From positions 506,001 through 570,000 of the forward strand of contig NC_005090.1 of assembly GCF_000196135.1 (NCBI RefSeq): a stretch of DNA of 64,000 nt, given 5' to 3'. This DNA is from Wolinella succinogenes DSM 1740 (GTDB lineage: Bacteria; Campylobacterota; Campylobacteria; Campylobacterales; Helicobacteraceae). Made by a program: the position numbers and the translations under genes. Of the stretch, positions 18,862-27,547 are shown piece after piece; within the stretch, counting starts at the first letter, position 1; each line of letters starts with the position of its first letter. The notes beneath the pieces were generated by a model. That model searched no databases. It worked only from the letters and a program-made list of their open reading frames with translations, and was not told the origin of the DNA.

Positions 18862-19923
18862 TTATAAAATTTTTATTTTTAACTCTTCGGGGCGGAAGCA
18901 GTACCTGAAAGCATCCTCTTTGGTGATAAGACGCTCTTTGTAGAGCCGCTCAATCACTTGGGTTTGGGTCTGCATTCCTGTGTTTCCTTGGCCGATCATC
19001 ATCTGGGAGTGGATTTGGTGAATCTTGTTCTCTCGGATAAGGTTGCCCACTGCAGGCGAGCCAATGAGAATCTCTGGCACGCAAACTCGCCCCCCTCCAA
19101 TCTTGGGAATGAGCACTTGAGAGATGACTCCCTCCAGGGTGACGGAGAGCTGGGAGCGGATTTGGGCCTGTTTCTCTCCATCAAAGACGCTGACGATTCG
19201 GTTGATGGTTTGGGGGGCGGAGTTGGTGTGGAGTGTCCCAAAGACAAGGTGCCCCGTCTCCGCTGCATTGATGGCGGCGCTAATGGTCTCAGGGTCTCGC
19301 ATCTCGCCCACATAGATCACATCGGGATCTTCGCGCAAAGAGGCTTTGAGCGCGTTGGCAAAACTCTTGGTGTCCTCGCCTACGGTACGATAGGAGAAGA
19401 GCGATTGAGCGTTTTGGTGGACAAACTCCACGGGATCTTCGATGCAGAGGATGTGCTTGGCGATGGTGTGATTGATCTCGTGAAGCATTGAAGCCACCGT
19501 GGTGGTTTTGCCGCTTCCCGTGGGGCCAGTGACTAGAATAAGCCCCTTTTCACGCTTGATAAGCTCTCTGTAGATGGGGGGAGAGGAGAGGTCATCAAGG
19601 CTTGGAATCTTGGTGGGGATCACCCTGAAAGCAGCGCTAATGTTACCCAGTGAGACATAATAGTTGACACGAAATCGTCCAAATTCGGGGATAGTCACCG
19701 CAAAGTCGAGCTCTTTCTCCTCTTCAAAAACGCGTTTTTGCTCCTCCGTGAGGATGCTATAGCAGATATCTTCAGCGCTTTTTTGCGTCACGGGGGGAAG
19801 GTCGAGTTTCACTAGATGCCCATCGATTCGGATCTGAGGCTCGCTCCCCACCACGAGGTGCAGATCGGAGGCTTTGTGGGCGAGGGTGGTTTTGAGAAGG
19901 ATTTTGACATCTAGATGATCCAT
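18862..19923 (-). CDS. pilT: Type IV pilus retraction ATPase PilT
   Basis: Retraction motor. 353 residues. N-terminal PAS-like domain (KASDLHLVVGSEPQIRIDG), Walker A GPTGSGKTTT near residue 139, Asp box CIEDPVEF, Walker B DPDVIYVGEMRD and His box HLVFGTLHTNSA. The C-terminal GNLIRENKIHQI matches the canonical PilT AIRNLIRE motif. It lies between the minor pilin genes and the pilin promoter. Confidence 0.93.
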   Translation of the reverse strand: MDHLDVKILLKTTLAHKASDLHLVVGSEPQIRIDGHLVKLDLPPVTQKSAEDICYSILTEEQKRVFEEEKELDFAVTIPEFGRFRVNYYVSLGNISAAFRVIPTKIPSLDDLSSPPIYRELIKREKGLILVTGPTGSGKTTTVASMLHEINHTIAKHILCIEDPVEFVHQNAQSLFSYRTVGEDTKSFANALKASLREDPDVIYVGEMRDPETISAAINAAETGHLVFGTLHTNSAPQTINRIVSVFDGEKQAQIRSQLSVTLEGVISQVLIPKIGGGRVCVPEILIGSPAVGNLIRENKIHQIHSQMMIGQGNTGMQTQTQVIERLYKERLITKEDAFRYCFRPEELKIKIL

Positions 19924-19941
19924 GAGACTCCTTTGTTTGGG

Positions 19942-20310
19942 TTAGGGTTTAACAATGCGCCTAGAGGTGAGGGTGAGGGGGTGGCCATCCCCCAAGGGGA
20001 GAGTCACCTCGCCTTTGATATCCAGCAGGTAGATTTTCTTTTCGGCGTTGATTGCGAGAGTGGAGACTTGAAAATTATAGCCACCAGGGAGCGTCCATGA
20101 TGGCCACGGATCGGGGGGTGTACCCGCTTTTTGAAGCTCGAGGATGGCCATCTCCGCGACACTCTTTTCATAGAGCTTGAGTTGAATTTGGGCGTGTTCA
20201 TCCAGAGAGACGCGGGAGCTCTCGCTGGAGAATCGAAGCGAGAAGGCTAGGAGTGTGCCAATGAGCACCATCACAATGATCGCATAGATAAGACCAAATC
20301 CCCCTCTCAT
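19942..20310 (-). CDS. Small pilus-assembly membrane protein, MshP-like
   Basis: About 122 residues from the ATG that overlaps the upstream gene by ATGA; the longer open frame is not needed. The N-terminus MRGGFGLIYAIIVMVLIGT is a single hydrophobic helix resembling a prepilin without a clear Glu at +5, as in MshP/PilX-type minor components. The rest is a small periplasmic domain. Assignment rests on position after the MshO-like gene and on this form. Confidence 0.65.
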   Translation of the reverse strand: MRGGFGLIYAIIVMVLIGTLLAFSLRFSSESSRVSLDEHAQIQLKLYEKSVAEMAILELQKAGTPPDPWPSWTLPGGYNFQVSTLAINAEKKIYLLDIKGEVTLPLGDGHPLTLTSRRIVKP

Positions 20311-21077
20311 CGCATCACCACACTCTCTTTGCAAAATCCCTCCGCACAAAAACCTCTCCCCGCACCGCTTCCTTGGCAATTCAAGATGAGGCTCAACTGC
20401 TCGTCATTCATGCAGACCCTTAAACGCAAAAGGCTCCCTTGCCCCTCCCTCCAAAGGATGAGTGAGCGGACATGTTCGGCCATGAGGTATTCATCGTCTC
20501 CAATTTTTAGGTTGAGTTTCTGATTATCAGCAGCGCCAACGAGCTCCAAAGAGTAGGTTTCAGGTTCAATCACATAGGCTGCATCGCTGATCTCTAGGAG
20601 AATGGAATCAAGCTCTAGGTGGGTGGAGTTGGTGATGGTTTGGATAGTGGCGTGAGTGTTGGCTCGGAGAAAATAGAGCTTTTTACCCACCAGGGTCTCA
20701 TTGAGCTTGGAGAGAGGGGTGGTGATGGTGGTGCCGCTAGAGTTTTCAAGATCGACATAGCCGCTAAAGAGGGGTTCATTAACCCCGCTAGTCTCATCCC
20801 CAACATATGTTCCCCAGATTGCCTCCATGGTTTTGGCGTGCCATGAGGGGAGAGTGGTGGCGGAATCAAGCTCAATCGTATCCCAAATGGCATACTCTAG
20901 GTGTCGCGCCACCTGTTCGACCACGCGGCGACTCTCTAGCTCTAAGCGGTTGAAGGCTCTTTGTAGGGCGTAGTTTTCATAGACCCTAAGGATCGCTTGA
21001 CTCCCCGCGACCCCCACGATTCCAAGAATCACAATGACAAAAACCGCTTCGATGAGGGTGAAAGAGCGTCTTACCAT
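20307..21077 (-). CDS. Minor pseudopilin, MshO/PilW-like
   Basis: 256 residues. N-terminal prepilin segment SFTLIEAVFVIVILGIVG from residue 5 with Glu at +5, then a large periplasmic domain of the size seen in MshO, PilW or GspJ. The C-terminal part has three cysteines within CQGSGAGRGFCAEGFC. Overlaps its neighbours by 1 and 4 bp, so it belongs to a coupled minor-pilin operon. Confidence 0.78.
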   Translation of the reverse strand: MVRRSFTLIEAVFVIVILGIVGVAGSQAILRVYENYALQRAFNRLELESRRVVEQVARHLEYAIWDTIELDSATTLPSWHAKTMEAIWGTYVGDETSGVNEPLFSGYVDLENSSGTTITTPLSKLNETLVGKKLYFLRANTHATIQTITNSTHLELDSILLEISDAAYVIEPETYSLELVGAADNQKLNLKIGDDEYLMAEHVRSLILWREGQGSLLRLRVCMNDEQLSLILNCQGSGAGRGFCAEGFCKESVVMR

Positions 21078-21700
21078 CAGTCTATAAGCCTCTTGGTGAT
21101 GGGCGTGTCGGTGCCGATATTGGTGGCGTAGTAGTGATAGTGGGCTATATCCTCTCCATTTTTGCCCATAGTGACTTGGAGGTGTTTGGTGTTGGTGGTG
21201 ATATTGACGCCTGCGACAGGTGCAAGCGTTATCGAATCGACATATTCCACCTGGATACTCAAATCATACTTTTCTTCGACGGTTTCGCTGTAGGATGCAA
21301 AATTGAGGCTAGTGAGCGAGTCACCGGCGATTGCTGCGGCGCTTTGAGGGGTGGGAGCGCAGAGTCGTCGCTCTTTGTGAGAGGTAGCCACCATTCCTGG
21401 ACGCTTTCTGAAGCCATCTCTATCATCATCGTTGCACTCATAGCCAGCCTCTGTCGTGTCTAGAACATAGTAGAGATTGGATGCTTCAAAGTCGTTTATG
21501 TTGGCGCTATCCCAAGGCTTGATTCGGGCGATTTGCATGAGGGCGAGGGCATGATAGTAGCCCTTGGAATCGTCTGTCCTTTGAAGGTGGGCGTGGGTTT
21601 GTTCGATGAAGAGGGGGATGGTGAGGATGGTGATTCCGATGATGACGATGGCAAAGACAAGCTCAATCATCGAAAACCCTCGACGCTTTAAAAGCCTCAC
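21077..21700 (-). CDS. Minor pseudopilin, MshD/PilV-like
   Basis: 207 residues from a GTG start with AAGGA 7 bases upstream. Prepilin N-terminus FSMIELVFAIVIIGITILTI with Glu at +5. The periplasmic part contains a Cys-containing acidic stretch (CNDDDRDGFRKR) that could bind calcium, as in some pseudopilins. First gene of the minus-strand pilus operon. The exact minor-pilin class is inferred from order. Confidence 0.75.
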   Translation of the reverse strand: MRLLKRRGFSMIELVFAIVIIGITILTIPLFIEQTHAHLQRTDDSKGYYHALALMQIARIKPWDSANINDFEASNLYYVLDTTEAGYECNDDDRDGFRKRPGMVATSHKERRLCAPTPQSAAAIAGDSLTSLNFASYSETVEEKYDLSIQVEYVDSITLAPVAGVNITTNTKHLQVTMGKNGEDIAHYHYYATNIGTDTPITKRLID

Positions 21701-21825
21701 TCTAAAGTCCTTTTTTATAATTTTAGCAAGTTTGGTTCGATTAGATTAATTCTCAATGTTATTGAATTATATTAAAGTTTGTTATAAACTTGTCTTTATA
21801 TTTAGCGCGAGTTTTAAAAGAGGTC

Positions 21826-23400
21826 ATGCTACAATCCTCTGCACAAGATGACTTCGACACAAAATCTACACATTACCAATACGATTCGGGGGTGGCGGTG
21901 TTCTCCAAGAAAAAAGCGACAGAGATTCTATTTTTTGATTCTAGGGGGTTGGAGTTTCTGGATCTCTCCAACCAAGCGATTCCTCAAGAGAGGGTCTCCT
22001 CTAGCACTCGCCTAGTCAGCGCCATCCCCTCCTTGTCGCTTTTGCGTGCCGTGGTGGAGCTTCCTAAGAGTACGGCCCCTGACCTCATCGAGGAATCATT
22101 GCTTGAAGCCGCCTATGAGCAGCTCGGCTTGGATGTCGAGGAGGAGTATGCGATGCAGTATCAAAGGCGTGGAATGCCTTATGATGCGGCACGATATGAG
22201 TATGATGTCTTCTTGTTGCCCCATGCGGTGATCCATGAACGCTTCGAGGGGCTAGTGGAGAGTCACTCCTACATCGACTGCCTCATCCCCTATATTTTCA
22301 TCCCGCAAGTACTCTACAAACGGGGATATTTGAGTCCCAAAGGAAGCCAAGTCTTTATTCATATTGGGGATGATGATGCCTTTTTCTTGTTATTTGATGA
22401 GGGGGAGGTGATCTACTCCAAGAGCCTGGAGACGAAGATCGGGAATCTCCGTGAGCTCTTCATGGATCGCACGGGGTTGGATTTGGGACGGGAGGAGTTT
22501 GCCAAATATCTCACAGGAAGAGCTCCTGATAGCGAGAGCTATGAGGGGGCTTTGAGTTATCTCTATCAGACGCTTTTTAGTGAAATTGAAGAGACTCTTT
22601 CGTTTGCGAGACGCCTTCATCCCAATGTGCGCCCTGAGATCATCTACCTAAACACCGCGGCAAAGTTCAAGGAAGAGCTCTACTCCTATCTTGGTGAGAT
22701 GCTTATGGTGCCCTGCGCACGCGCCTCTTCGATTCCTCTTGGGATGGACTACTCTAGGGATAGCATCATGGCGACGCTGGCGATTCTCTATGCTAGAACT
22801 GTTTTAGAGGGCGAGGATCTACCCAATTTCACTATTTATCGGCGTCCTGATCCTTTCTTAAAGAGAGACGGGGGAAGGGTGGTCACTCTTTTGGGAATCT
22901 CTTTGATTCTCTCTCTTGCCTATCCTTTTTACGAGGGGATAAGATGGTGGAGCCTAGATCAAGAGGTGGATTTTTCGGTGAGCCAAAGCGCGATTTTTGA
23001 GGCCAAAGCCAAAGGATATCAAGGGGAGCTCGCACGACTCAAAGAGGAGAAAGAGCGCTTAGAGAAGGCGATTAGCGAAAAGGAGGAGTCTTATAGGCTC
23101 TTTGAAACATCGCTCAAAGAGATTCACGCTTGGCAGCAAAAATATGTGGATAAGAGTCGGGTGCTGAATGACTTTTTAAAGACGAGCTTTCAAAGCGGCG
23201 TCTCTTTGGAGAATCTCCTTATTGAAGAGGATAATGGCAGCGTGCGCCTAGAGGTAAATGCGAGCGCCCAAGGACAGAGAGCCTTTTCAGGATTTTTGCG
23301 AGAGCTTGGGGAGAGCGGACGCTATTTTGAAGTGGGAACCGAAGAGATTGTGAAAGAGGAGGGGCGTCACCACTCCCTCATCAAGGCGGTGATTCGATGA
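21826..23400 (+). CDS. PilM/PilN-like pilus assembly protein, MshI-like fusion
   Basis: About 524 residues. The N-terminal ~340 residues resemble a degenerate actin-fold PilM domain. A membrane helix (VVTLLGISLILSLAYPFY), a coiled coil rich in Glu and Lys, and a PilN-like periplasmic domain follow. One protein therefore combines what PilM and PilN do separately, as in MshI. The start is uncertain: ATG 21826 has its AAGAGG only 2 bases away, TTG 21790 is possible, and a TGCTACAAT box at 21827-21835 could be a promoter implying a later start such as GTG 21892. Confidence 0.72.
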   Translation: MLQSSAQDDFDTKSTHYQYDSGVAVFSKKKATEILFFDSRGLEFLDLSNQAIPQERVSSSTRLVSAIPSLSLLRAVVELPKSTAPDLIEESLLEAAYEQLGLDVEEEYAMQYQRRGMPYDAARYEYDVFLLPHAVIHERFEGLVESHSYIDCLIPYIFIPQVLYKRGYLSPKGSQVFIHIGDDDAFFLLFDEGEVIYSKSLETKIGNLRELFMDRTGLDLGREEFAKYLTGRAPDSESYEGALSYLYQTLFSEIEETLSFARRLHPNVRPEIIYLNTAAKFKEELYSYLGEMLMVPCARASSIPLGMDYSRDSIMATLAILYARTVLEGEDLPNFTIYRRPDPFLKRDGGRVVTLLGISLILSLAYPFYEGIRWWSLDQEVDFSVSQSAIFEAKAKGYQGELARLKEEKERLEKAISEKEESYRLFETSLKEIHAWQQKYVDKSRVLNDFLKTSFQSGVSLENLLIEEDNGSVRLEVNASAQGQRAFSGFLRELGESGRYFEVGTEEIVKEEGRHHSLIKAVIR

Positions 23401-24056
23401 AGATTTCTCTTAATCTTCAACCTCTAATGAGGCGATTTGAAGTGATTTTGAGTGCGATTGATGACTATTTTGAGCCTAAAGAGGAGAGTGAGAAGCGACT
23501 TCTTTATGTCATGCCCGCGCTCTTGCTTTTTTTGCTCTCCTATCTCTTTTTGTTCCCTGCGGCGGAATCGTGGGTGAGCGAGAAGCAATCAGAGCTGGGA
23601 AGGGTTAAGGAGTCTTTGGAAAAGAATCGACTCTTTGTGCAGGCATTGGAGCGCTCAGGAGGAGTAGAGCCTAGGCGGGCAGAGCTAGAGAAGACAAGAG
23701 AGCGCCTAGAGACTAGCGAGCTTTTGAGCAAGAGGGCGGAGGCAACTCTGGGCGAGGTCTATGCCATGAGTCAGGCGTGGTATTTTACGCTTGATTTTGC
23801 GACCAAGGAGGCCTCAGAGCTTGGGCTTGAGGTCATCGATTCCTCTTTTGGGAGTTTTGAAGGCCTTGGGGCGGGCGGGCTTGAGAAGTCATGGATGAAA
23901 CTTAAAGGCAGGGGGAGCAAGAGAGCGCTCCTAGAGTATCTCTATCGATTGGAACGACAGGGGAAGTTTGTCTCTTTGGAGAGAATCCACCTAGAGCCTA
24001 AAGGGGAGAGGTTAGAATTTGAAGTGACGATTGGGAATCAAAAGGGGAGCTTATGA
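23397..24056 (+). CDS. PilO/MshJ-like pilus assembly protein
   Basis: 219 residues. A short cytoplasmic N-terminus leads to a membrane helix (YVMPALLLFLLSYLFLFP) at about 39-56, then a coiled coil of about 80 residues and a ferredoxin-like periplasmic domain (LLEYLYRLERQGKFVSLERI), the layout of PilO and MshJ. ATGA overlap with the gene before and a 4-bp overlap with the gene after. It probably forms the inner-membrane alignment complex with its neighbours. Confidence 0.75.
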   Translation: MKISLNLQPLMRRFEVILSAIDDYFEPKEESEKRLLYVMPALLLFLLSYLFLFPAAESWVSEKQSELGRVKESLEKNRLFVQALERSGGVEPRRAELEKTRERLETSELLSKRAEATLGEVYAMSQAWYFTLDFATKEASELGLEVIDSSFGSFEGLGAGGLEKSWMKLKGRGSKRALLEYLYRLERQGKFVSLERIHLEPKGERLEFEVTIGNQKGSL

Positions 24057-24439
24057 GGATTTTTTTTCTCCTTGGCGTTGCTTTGGCGCTCTCCTTTGGC
24101 GCTCAGCCAGACACCTTGGATCGACTTTATGGTAAAATTGTCTCTTTTGAGCGCCAAGGAATCACCCTTGAGGAGATGAGGCGTGCTCCTGACCCCTTTG
24201 CCTATAGATTTTCCCAAGAGGTGATGGAGGAGGGTGAGAGGGTAGAGACACCCAGGGTGGCGGCGATTTTTGGAGGAAAGGCTAAGATTGGCGAGAGGTG
24301 GTTGCGCCAAGGTGAATCTTATGGGGGCTGGAAGGTGCTCTTGATTGAGCGAGATCGCGTGAGATTGGAATCTCCACTGGGAGAGCGACGATACTACCCT
24401 CTTTATGAGAGCAAAGATTTGAAAGTGGAGAAGCGATGA
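24053..24439 (+). CDS. PilP/MshK-like periplasmic protein
   Basis: 128 residues with a signal peptide (MRIFFLLGVALALSFGAQP). The C-terminal half is a small beta domain with AKIGERWLRQGESYGGWKVLLI and RVRLESPLGERRYYPLY. This matches the HR/GspC-like domain of PilP and MshK that binds the secretin. No lipobox is seen. Directly coupled to the secretin gene by an ATGA overlap. Confidence 0.7.
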   Translation: MRIFFLLGVALALSFGAQPDTLDRLYGKIVSFERQGITLEEMRRAPDPFAYRFSQEVMEEGERVETPRVAAIFGGKAKIGERWLRQGESYGGWKVLLIERDRVRLESPLGERRYYPLYESKDLKVEKR

Positions 24440-26631
24440 GAAAGGGATGGATATTTTTTTGGGTTTGGATGGGCTTAGCGCTCTCGTTGCAGGCAGCTTC
24501 TTGCAAGGATCGAGTTTTCAATCTCTCCACTCAAGATAGTGGTGTGAGCGTGGAAGAGGTGGTGAAACAGCTCGCTTCAGAGTGCGCCTATAGCATCCTT
24601 TTAAAGGATGAGGAGGCGCGCGCTAGGCTCAAAGCGGATATGCCCGCTCTCAATATCCGCCAAGCCCCTTTAGAGCGTGTTTTTGACTTGGTGCTCAAAG
24701 AGAATGGACTCTATTACGAGTTTGATGGAAGCGTGCTAAAGATCAGCTACCTTGTCACCAAAACTTTCAAAATCAACTATGTAGGAATGGATCGAAGCGG
24801 AGTGAGCAATACGGAGGTTTCTATTAGTCGAGATGATGGAATCAACAGCTCTTCAAGTAGTTCATCAGCCTTAGGCTCATCTCAGGGAAGCTCAGGATCG
24901 AGTTTTCAGCGGAGCTCGGTGAGTGGAAGCAAATCAGGAATCAATATCAAGGCCGAAGATGGATTTCGATTTTGGGAGGGGATTCAGGCGGAGATTTTGG
25001 CGATTCTTAATCGTCCTGGCGATTCTTATACCCTCCCCCAAGCCAATAGCATCCTTTTAAAGGATGAGGAGGCGCGCGCTAGGCTCAAAGCGGATATGCC
25101 CGCTCTCAATATCCGCCAAGCCCCTTTAGAGCGTGTTTTTGACTTGGTGCTCAAAGAGAATGGACTCTATTACGAGTTTGATGGAAGCGTGCTAAAGATC
25201 AGCTACCTTGTCACCAAAACTTTCAAAATCAACTATGTAGGAATGGATCGAAGCGGAGTGAGCAATACGGAGGTTTCTATTAGTCGAGATGATGGAATCA
25301 ACAGCTCTTCAAGTAGTTCATCAGCCTTAGGCTCATCTCAGGGAAGCTCAGGATCGAGTTTTCAGCGGAGCTCGGTGAGTGGAAGCAAATCAGGAATCAA
25401 TATCAAGGCCGAAGATGGATTTCGATTTTGGGAGGGGATTCAGGCGGAGATTTTGGCGATTCTTAATCGTCCTGGCGATTCTTATACCCTCCCCCAAGCC
25501 AATAGTGAAAATAGAGAAAGTGAAATTCTCGGCGGCTCTTTGGAGAGCTCTCAAGCCCAACAGGCCCGCACCACTAAATCCGAATCGGGTGCGGTGATCG
25601 TGAATCGAGGCGCTGGATTGGTGACGGTCACAGGGACGAGTCCTCAGGTGGATCGAGTCGCTCAATATATCGAGGAGCTTCACGCCCGACTTCAAAGTCA
25701 AGTGATGATTGATGTGAGCATTTTAACCGTGCGCCATAGCAAAGGACAGACCACGGGAGTGGATTGGAATCAGCTCTACAATCTCCAAAATATCGCCATC
25801 CACACCAAGAGCACCACCACGAGCAATAGTAGTGGTAGTGGTAGCACGAGCGACACCACTAGCATCACCACAGGCCCTAGCGGGACGAGCATTCAGCAAG
25901 GGACGGCCAGCGGGGCATCTGTTTTGGGAGTGGGGAGTCATTCACAGGTGGGATATGCGGTGAATATCTTCTCCCAAGGGGTCTCTTTGACACGCGTGAT
26001 TGAATTTCTCCAGAGTTATGGAGATGTCACTTCAGTCTCCAATCCTAAAGTGCTCACGCTCAACAATCAGCCTGCCATGATTAGCGTGGGCAATATCATT
26101 CGCTATCGCAAAAGCACCGTTTTTCAAACCAGCGGAAGCAACACGGGCACGAACACCAACACCGACACGGAGTATCCTTCGGTCTTTGCGGGGGTGCTTC
26201 TTGATATCACTCCTTCGGTCTTTAATGATGAAATCATGCTCAAAATCAACCCCTCCATCACGCAAACCAAAAGCACTGATGTCGAAAATGCCTCCACGGC
26301 GCTTGAGACCCCTCCCAATCTCTCCACCAACCAACTCTCTTCACTCGTGAGAATCAAAGATGGCGAAAAAATCGTCCTAGGGGGGCTAATTAGCAAGAGC
26401 AATCAAAAAAAAGAGAACAAGGTTCCTCTGCTTGGTGATGTGCCTGTGCTTGGCTACCTTTTCTCCTATAATGCGGATGTAGAGAGCACGGATGAGATGG
26501 TGATTGTTATTACTCCCCATATTATCAAAGGCTCCCAAGGCCCTTCCTTGCAAGAGCTTGGCTATAGACTTATGGGTGAGAAAGATTTTTCAGGCGAGAA
26601 AATCCCCGCCAAAGAGAAGAATCTTGAATAG
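24436..26631 (+). CDS. Outer-membrane secretin, MshL/PilQ type, with internal duplication
   Basis: Forms the outer-membrane pore for the pilus. 731 residues: signal peptide (to about 21), an STN-like N-terminal domain, a Ser-rich linker (residues about 136-165), an N1-type domain near residues 370-430 (VIVNRGAGLVTVTGTSPQV) and a C-terminal secretin domain ending with VPLLGDVPVLGYLF and ELVIVITPHI-type strands. Residues 53-204 are repeated exactly as 205-356, with no base change over 456 bp. Without the copy the protein would be 579 residues, close to usual MshL size. Confidence 0.9.
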   Translation: MRKGWIFFWVWMGLALSLQAASCKDRVFNLSTQDSGVSVEEVVKQLASECAYSILLKDEEARARLKADMPALNIRQAPLERVFDLVLKENGLYYEFDGSVLKISYLVTKTFKINYVGMDRSGVSNTEVSISRDDGINSSSSSSSALGSSQGSSGSSFQRSSVSGSKSGINIKAEDGFRFWEGIQAEILAILNRPGDSYTLPQANSILLKDEEARARLKADMPALNIRQAPLERVFDLVLKENGLYYEFDGSVLKISYLVTKTFKINYVGMDRSGVSNTEVSISRDDGINSSSSSSSALGSSQGSSGSSFQRSSVSGSKSGINIKAEDGFRFWEGIQAEILAILNRPGDSYTLPQANSENRESEILGGSLESSQAQQARTTKSESGAVIVNRGAGLVTVTGTSPQVDRVAQYIEELHARLQSQVMIDVSILTVRHSKGQTTGVDWNQLYNLQNIAIHTKSTTTSNSSGSGSTSDTTSITTGPSGTSIQQGTASGASVLGVGSHSQVGYAVNIFSQGVSLTRVIEFLQSYGDVTSVSNPKVLTLNNQPAMISVGNIIRYRKSTVFQTSGSNTGTNTNTDTEYPSVFAGVLLDITPSVFNDEIMLKINPSITQTKSTDVENASTALETPPNLSTNQLSSLVRIKDGEKIVLGGLISKSNQKKENKVPLLGDVPVLGYLFSYNADVESTDEMVIVITPHIIKGSQGPSLQELGYRLMGEKDFSGEKIPAKEKNLE
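24590..25049 (+). repeat. Tandem direct repeat, copy 1
   Basis: First copy of the 456-bp unit inside the secretin gene, starting at the ATAGC after codon 51. Read base by base against copy 2, I find no mismatch. The shared ATAG at the junction makes each matching block 460 bp long. Near its left end lies a quasi-palindrome at 24594-24610 (CATCCTTT-T-AAAGGATG). Confidence 0.97.
25046..25505 (+). repeat. Tandem direct repeat, copy 2
   Basis: Second copy, offset by 456 bp (152 codons), so the reading frame is kept. The left and right ends of the original unit share GCC-T/A-ATAG, a 7-of-8 match, which could have allowed the duplication by slippage or illegitimate recombination. Confidence 0.97.
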
Positions 26632-27547
26632 ATTTGAGACCCTTGAAATTCGCTGGAGGCGCTACAAAAAGCGTCTTTGGGCAAAGCGTATATTGGCCAT
26701 CTCTCTAGGAGTGGCGTCTCTTTTGGCGGTGGGATATGGACTTCTCGGGCCATCCCTCACAAAGGAGGCTTCCATAGAGACCCCCTCCTCTGAAGCTTTG
26801 GTTTCCGCGCCCAAAGAGGGCGAATCGGCTGCTATAGAGGTGGCCAATGGAGCGTTTGATTCTCAAAGTTCTACGATTCTAGGGGAGAGCAACCTTAAGC
26901 CTCTCCAAGAGGAGCGTTGTTTTGTGGTGAAGGCCTCCTTGCTCAACATTCGCGAAGAGCCTAGCCTGAAGTCCAAGATTTTGAGTCGATATGTCCGTGG
27001 TGATGAGGTTTGTGCAAGACTTGTGGAGGGGAATTGGATATTTAGCGGAATTGGCTGGGTCTATAATGGCGGCGGGACACTTGTTCTGGCGGGAGAAGAG
27101 ATGGAAGGCTCAGAAATCAAAGAGGAGAAGCTTTGGGATAAGCCTTCTGAAGAGGGGGCGGGACGAGGTTCTAGCCAAGGCGCCCCTGTTCGCCCTAAGC
27201 CCTTCTCGCTTCAGATCAGCTCCGCTCCCTCCACCTCCAAAGAGCGTCAAGCGTTCTACAGGGAGCGATACGAAAAAGAGCCCTCCTATGCCGCCGCCAT
27301 CGAGCTAGCTCAGAGCTATTTTGAAGAGAAGGATTATGCAAGGGCATATGAGTGGGCGCTTTTGGCGAACAATCATCAAAAAAACTCCGTGCAGTCGTGG
27401 TCAATTTTTGCCAAAAGTCTCTATTTTTCAGGAAAAAAAGGTGAGGCGATGGAGGTTTTGGAGCGCTATTTGAGTTTTGATCATTCAGGAGCGCTTGGAA
27501 AGTTGCTTGAAGAGATGAAAGCGGGAAGATTGAGGGAGGAGCCATGA
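26624..27547 (+). CDS. Membrane protein with SH3-like and TPR domains, MshN-like position
   Basis: 307 residues from a TTG overlapping the secretin stop by 8 bp; the open frame extends upstream only inside the secretin gene. A membrane helix at about 24-43 is followed by an acidic/Ser linker. An SH3b-like domain (KASLLNIREEPSLKSKILSRY) with GIGWVYNGGG at its end comes next, then TPR-like helices (AAAIELAQSYFEEKDYARAY). MshN in MSHA loci is also a membrane TPR protein; the SH3b domain is extra and may bind peptidoglycan. Confidence 0.7.
   Translation: MNRFETLEIRWRRYKKRLWAKRILAISLGVASLLAVGYGLLGPSLTKEASIETPSSEALVSAPKEGESAAIEVANGAFDSQSSTILGESNLKPLQEERCFVVKASLLNIREEPSLKSKILSRYVRGDEVCARLVEGNWIFSGIGWVYNGGGTLVLAGEEMEGSEIKEEKLWDKPSEEGAGRGSSQGAPVRPKPFSLQISSAPSTSKERQAFYRERYEKEPSYAAAIELAQSYFEEKDYARAYEWALLANNHQKNSVQSWSIFAKSLYFSGKKGEAMEVLERYLSFDHSGALGKLLEEMKAGRLREEP

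Noticed and set aside
21790-21826. TTG 21790 as the start of the PilM/N-like gene
   Set aside because: No ribosome site precedes it. ATG 21826 is used instead, although both remain uncertain.
24590-25505. CRISPR-like or transposon repeat
   Set aside because: The two copies are directly adjacent coding sequence with no spacers, terminal inverted repeats or target duplications.
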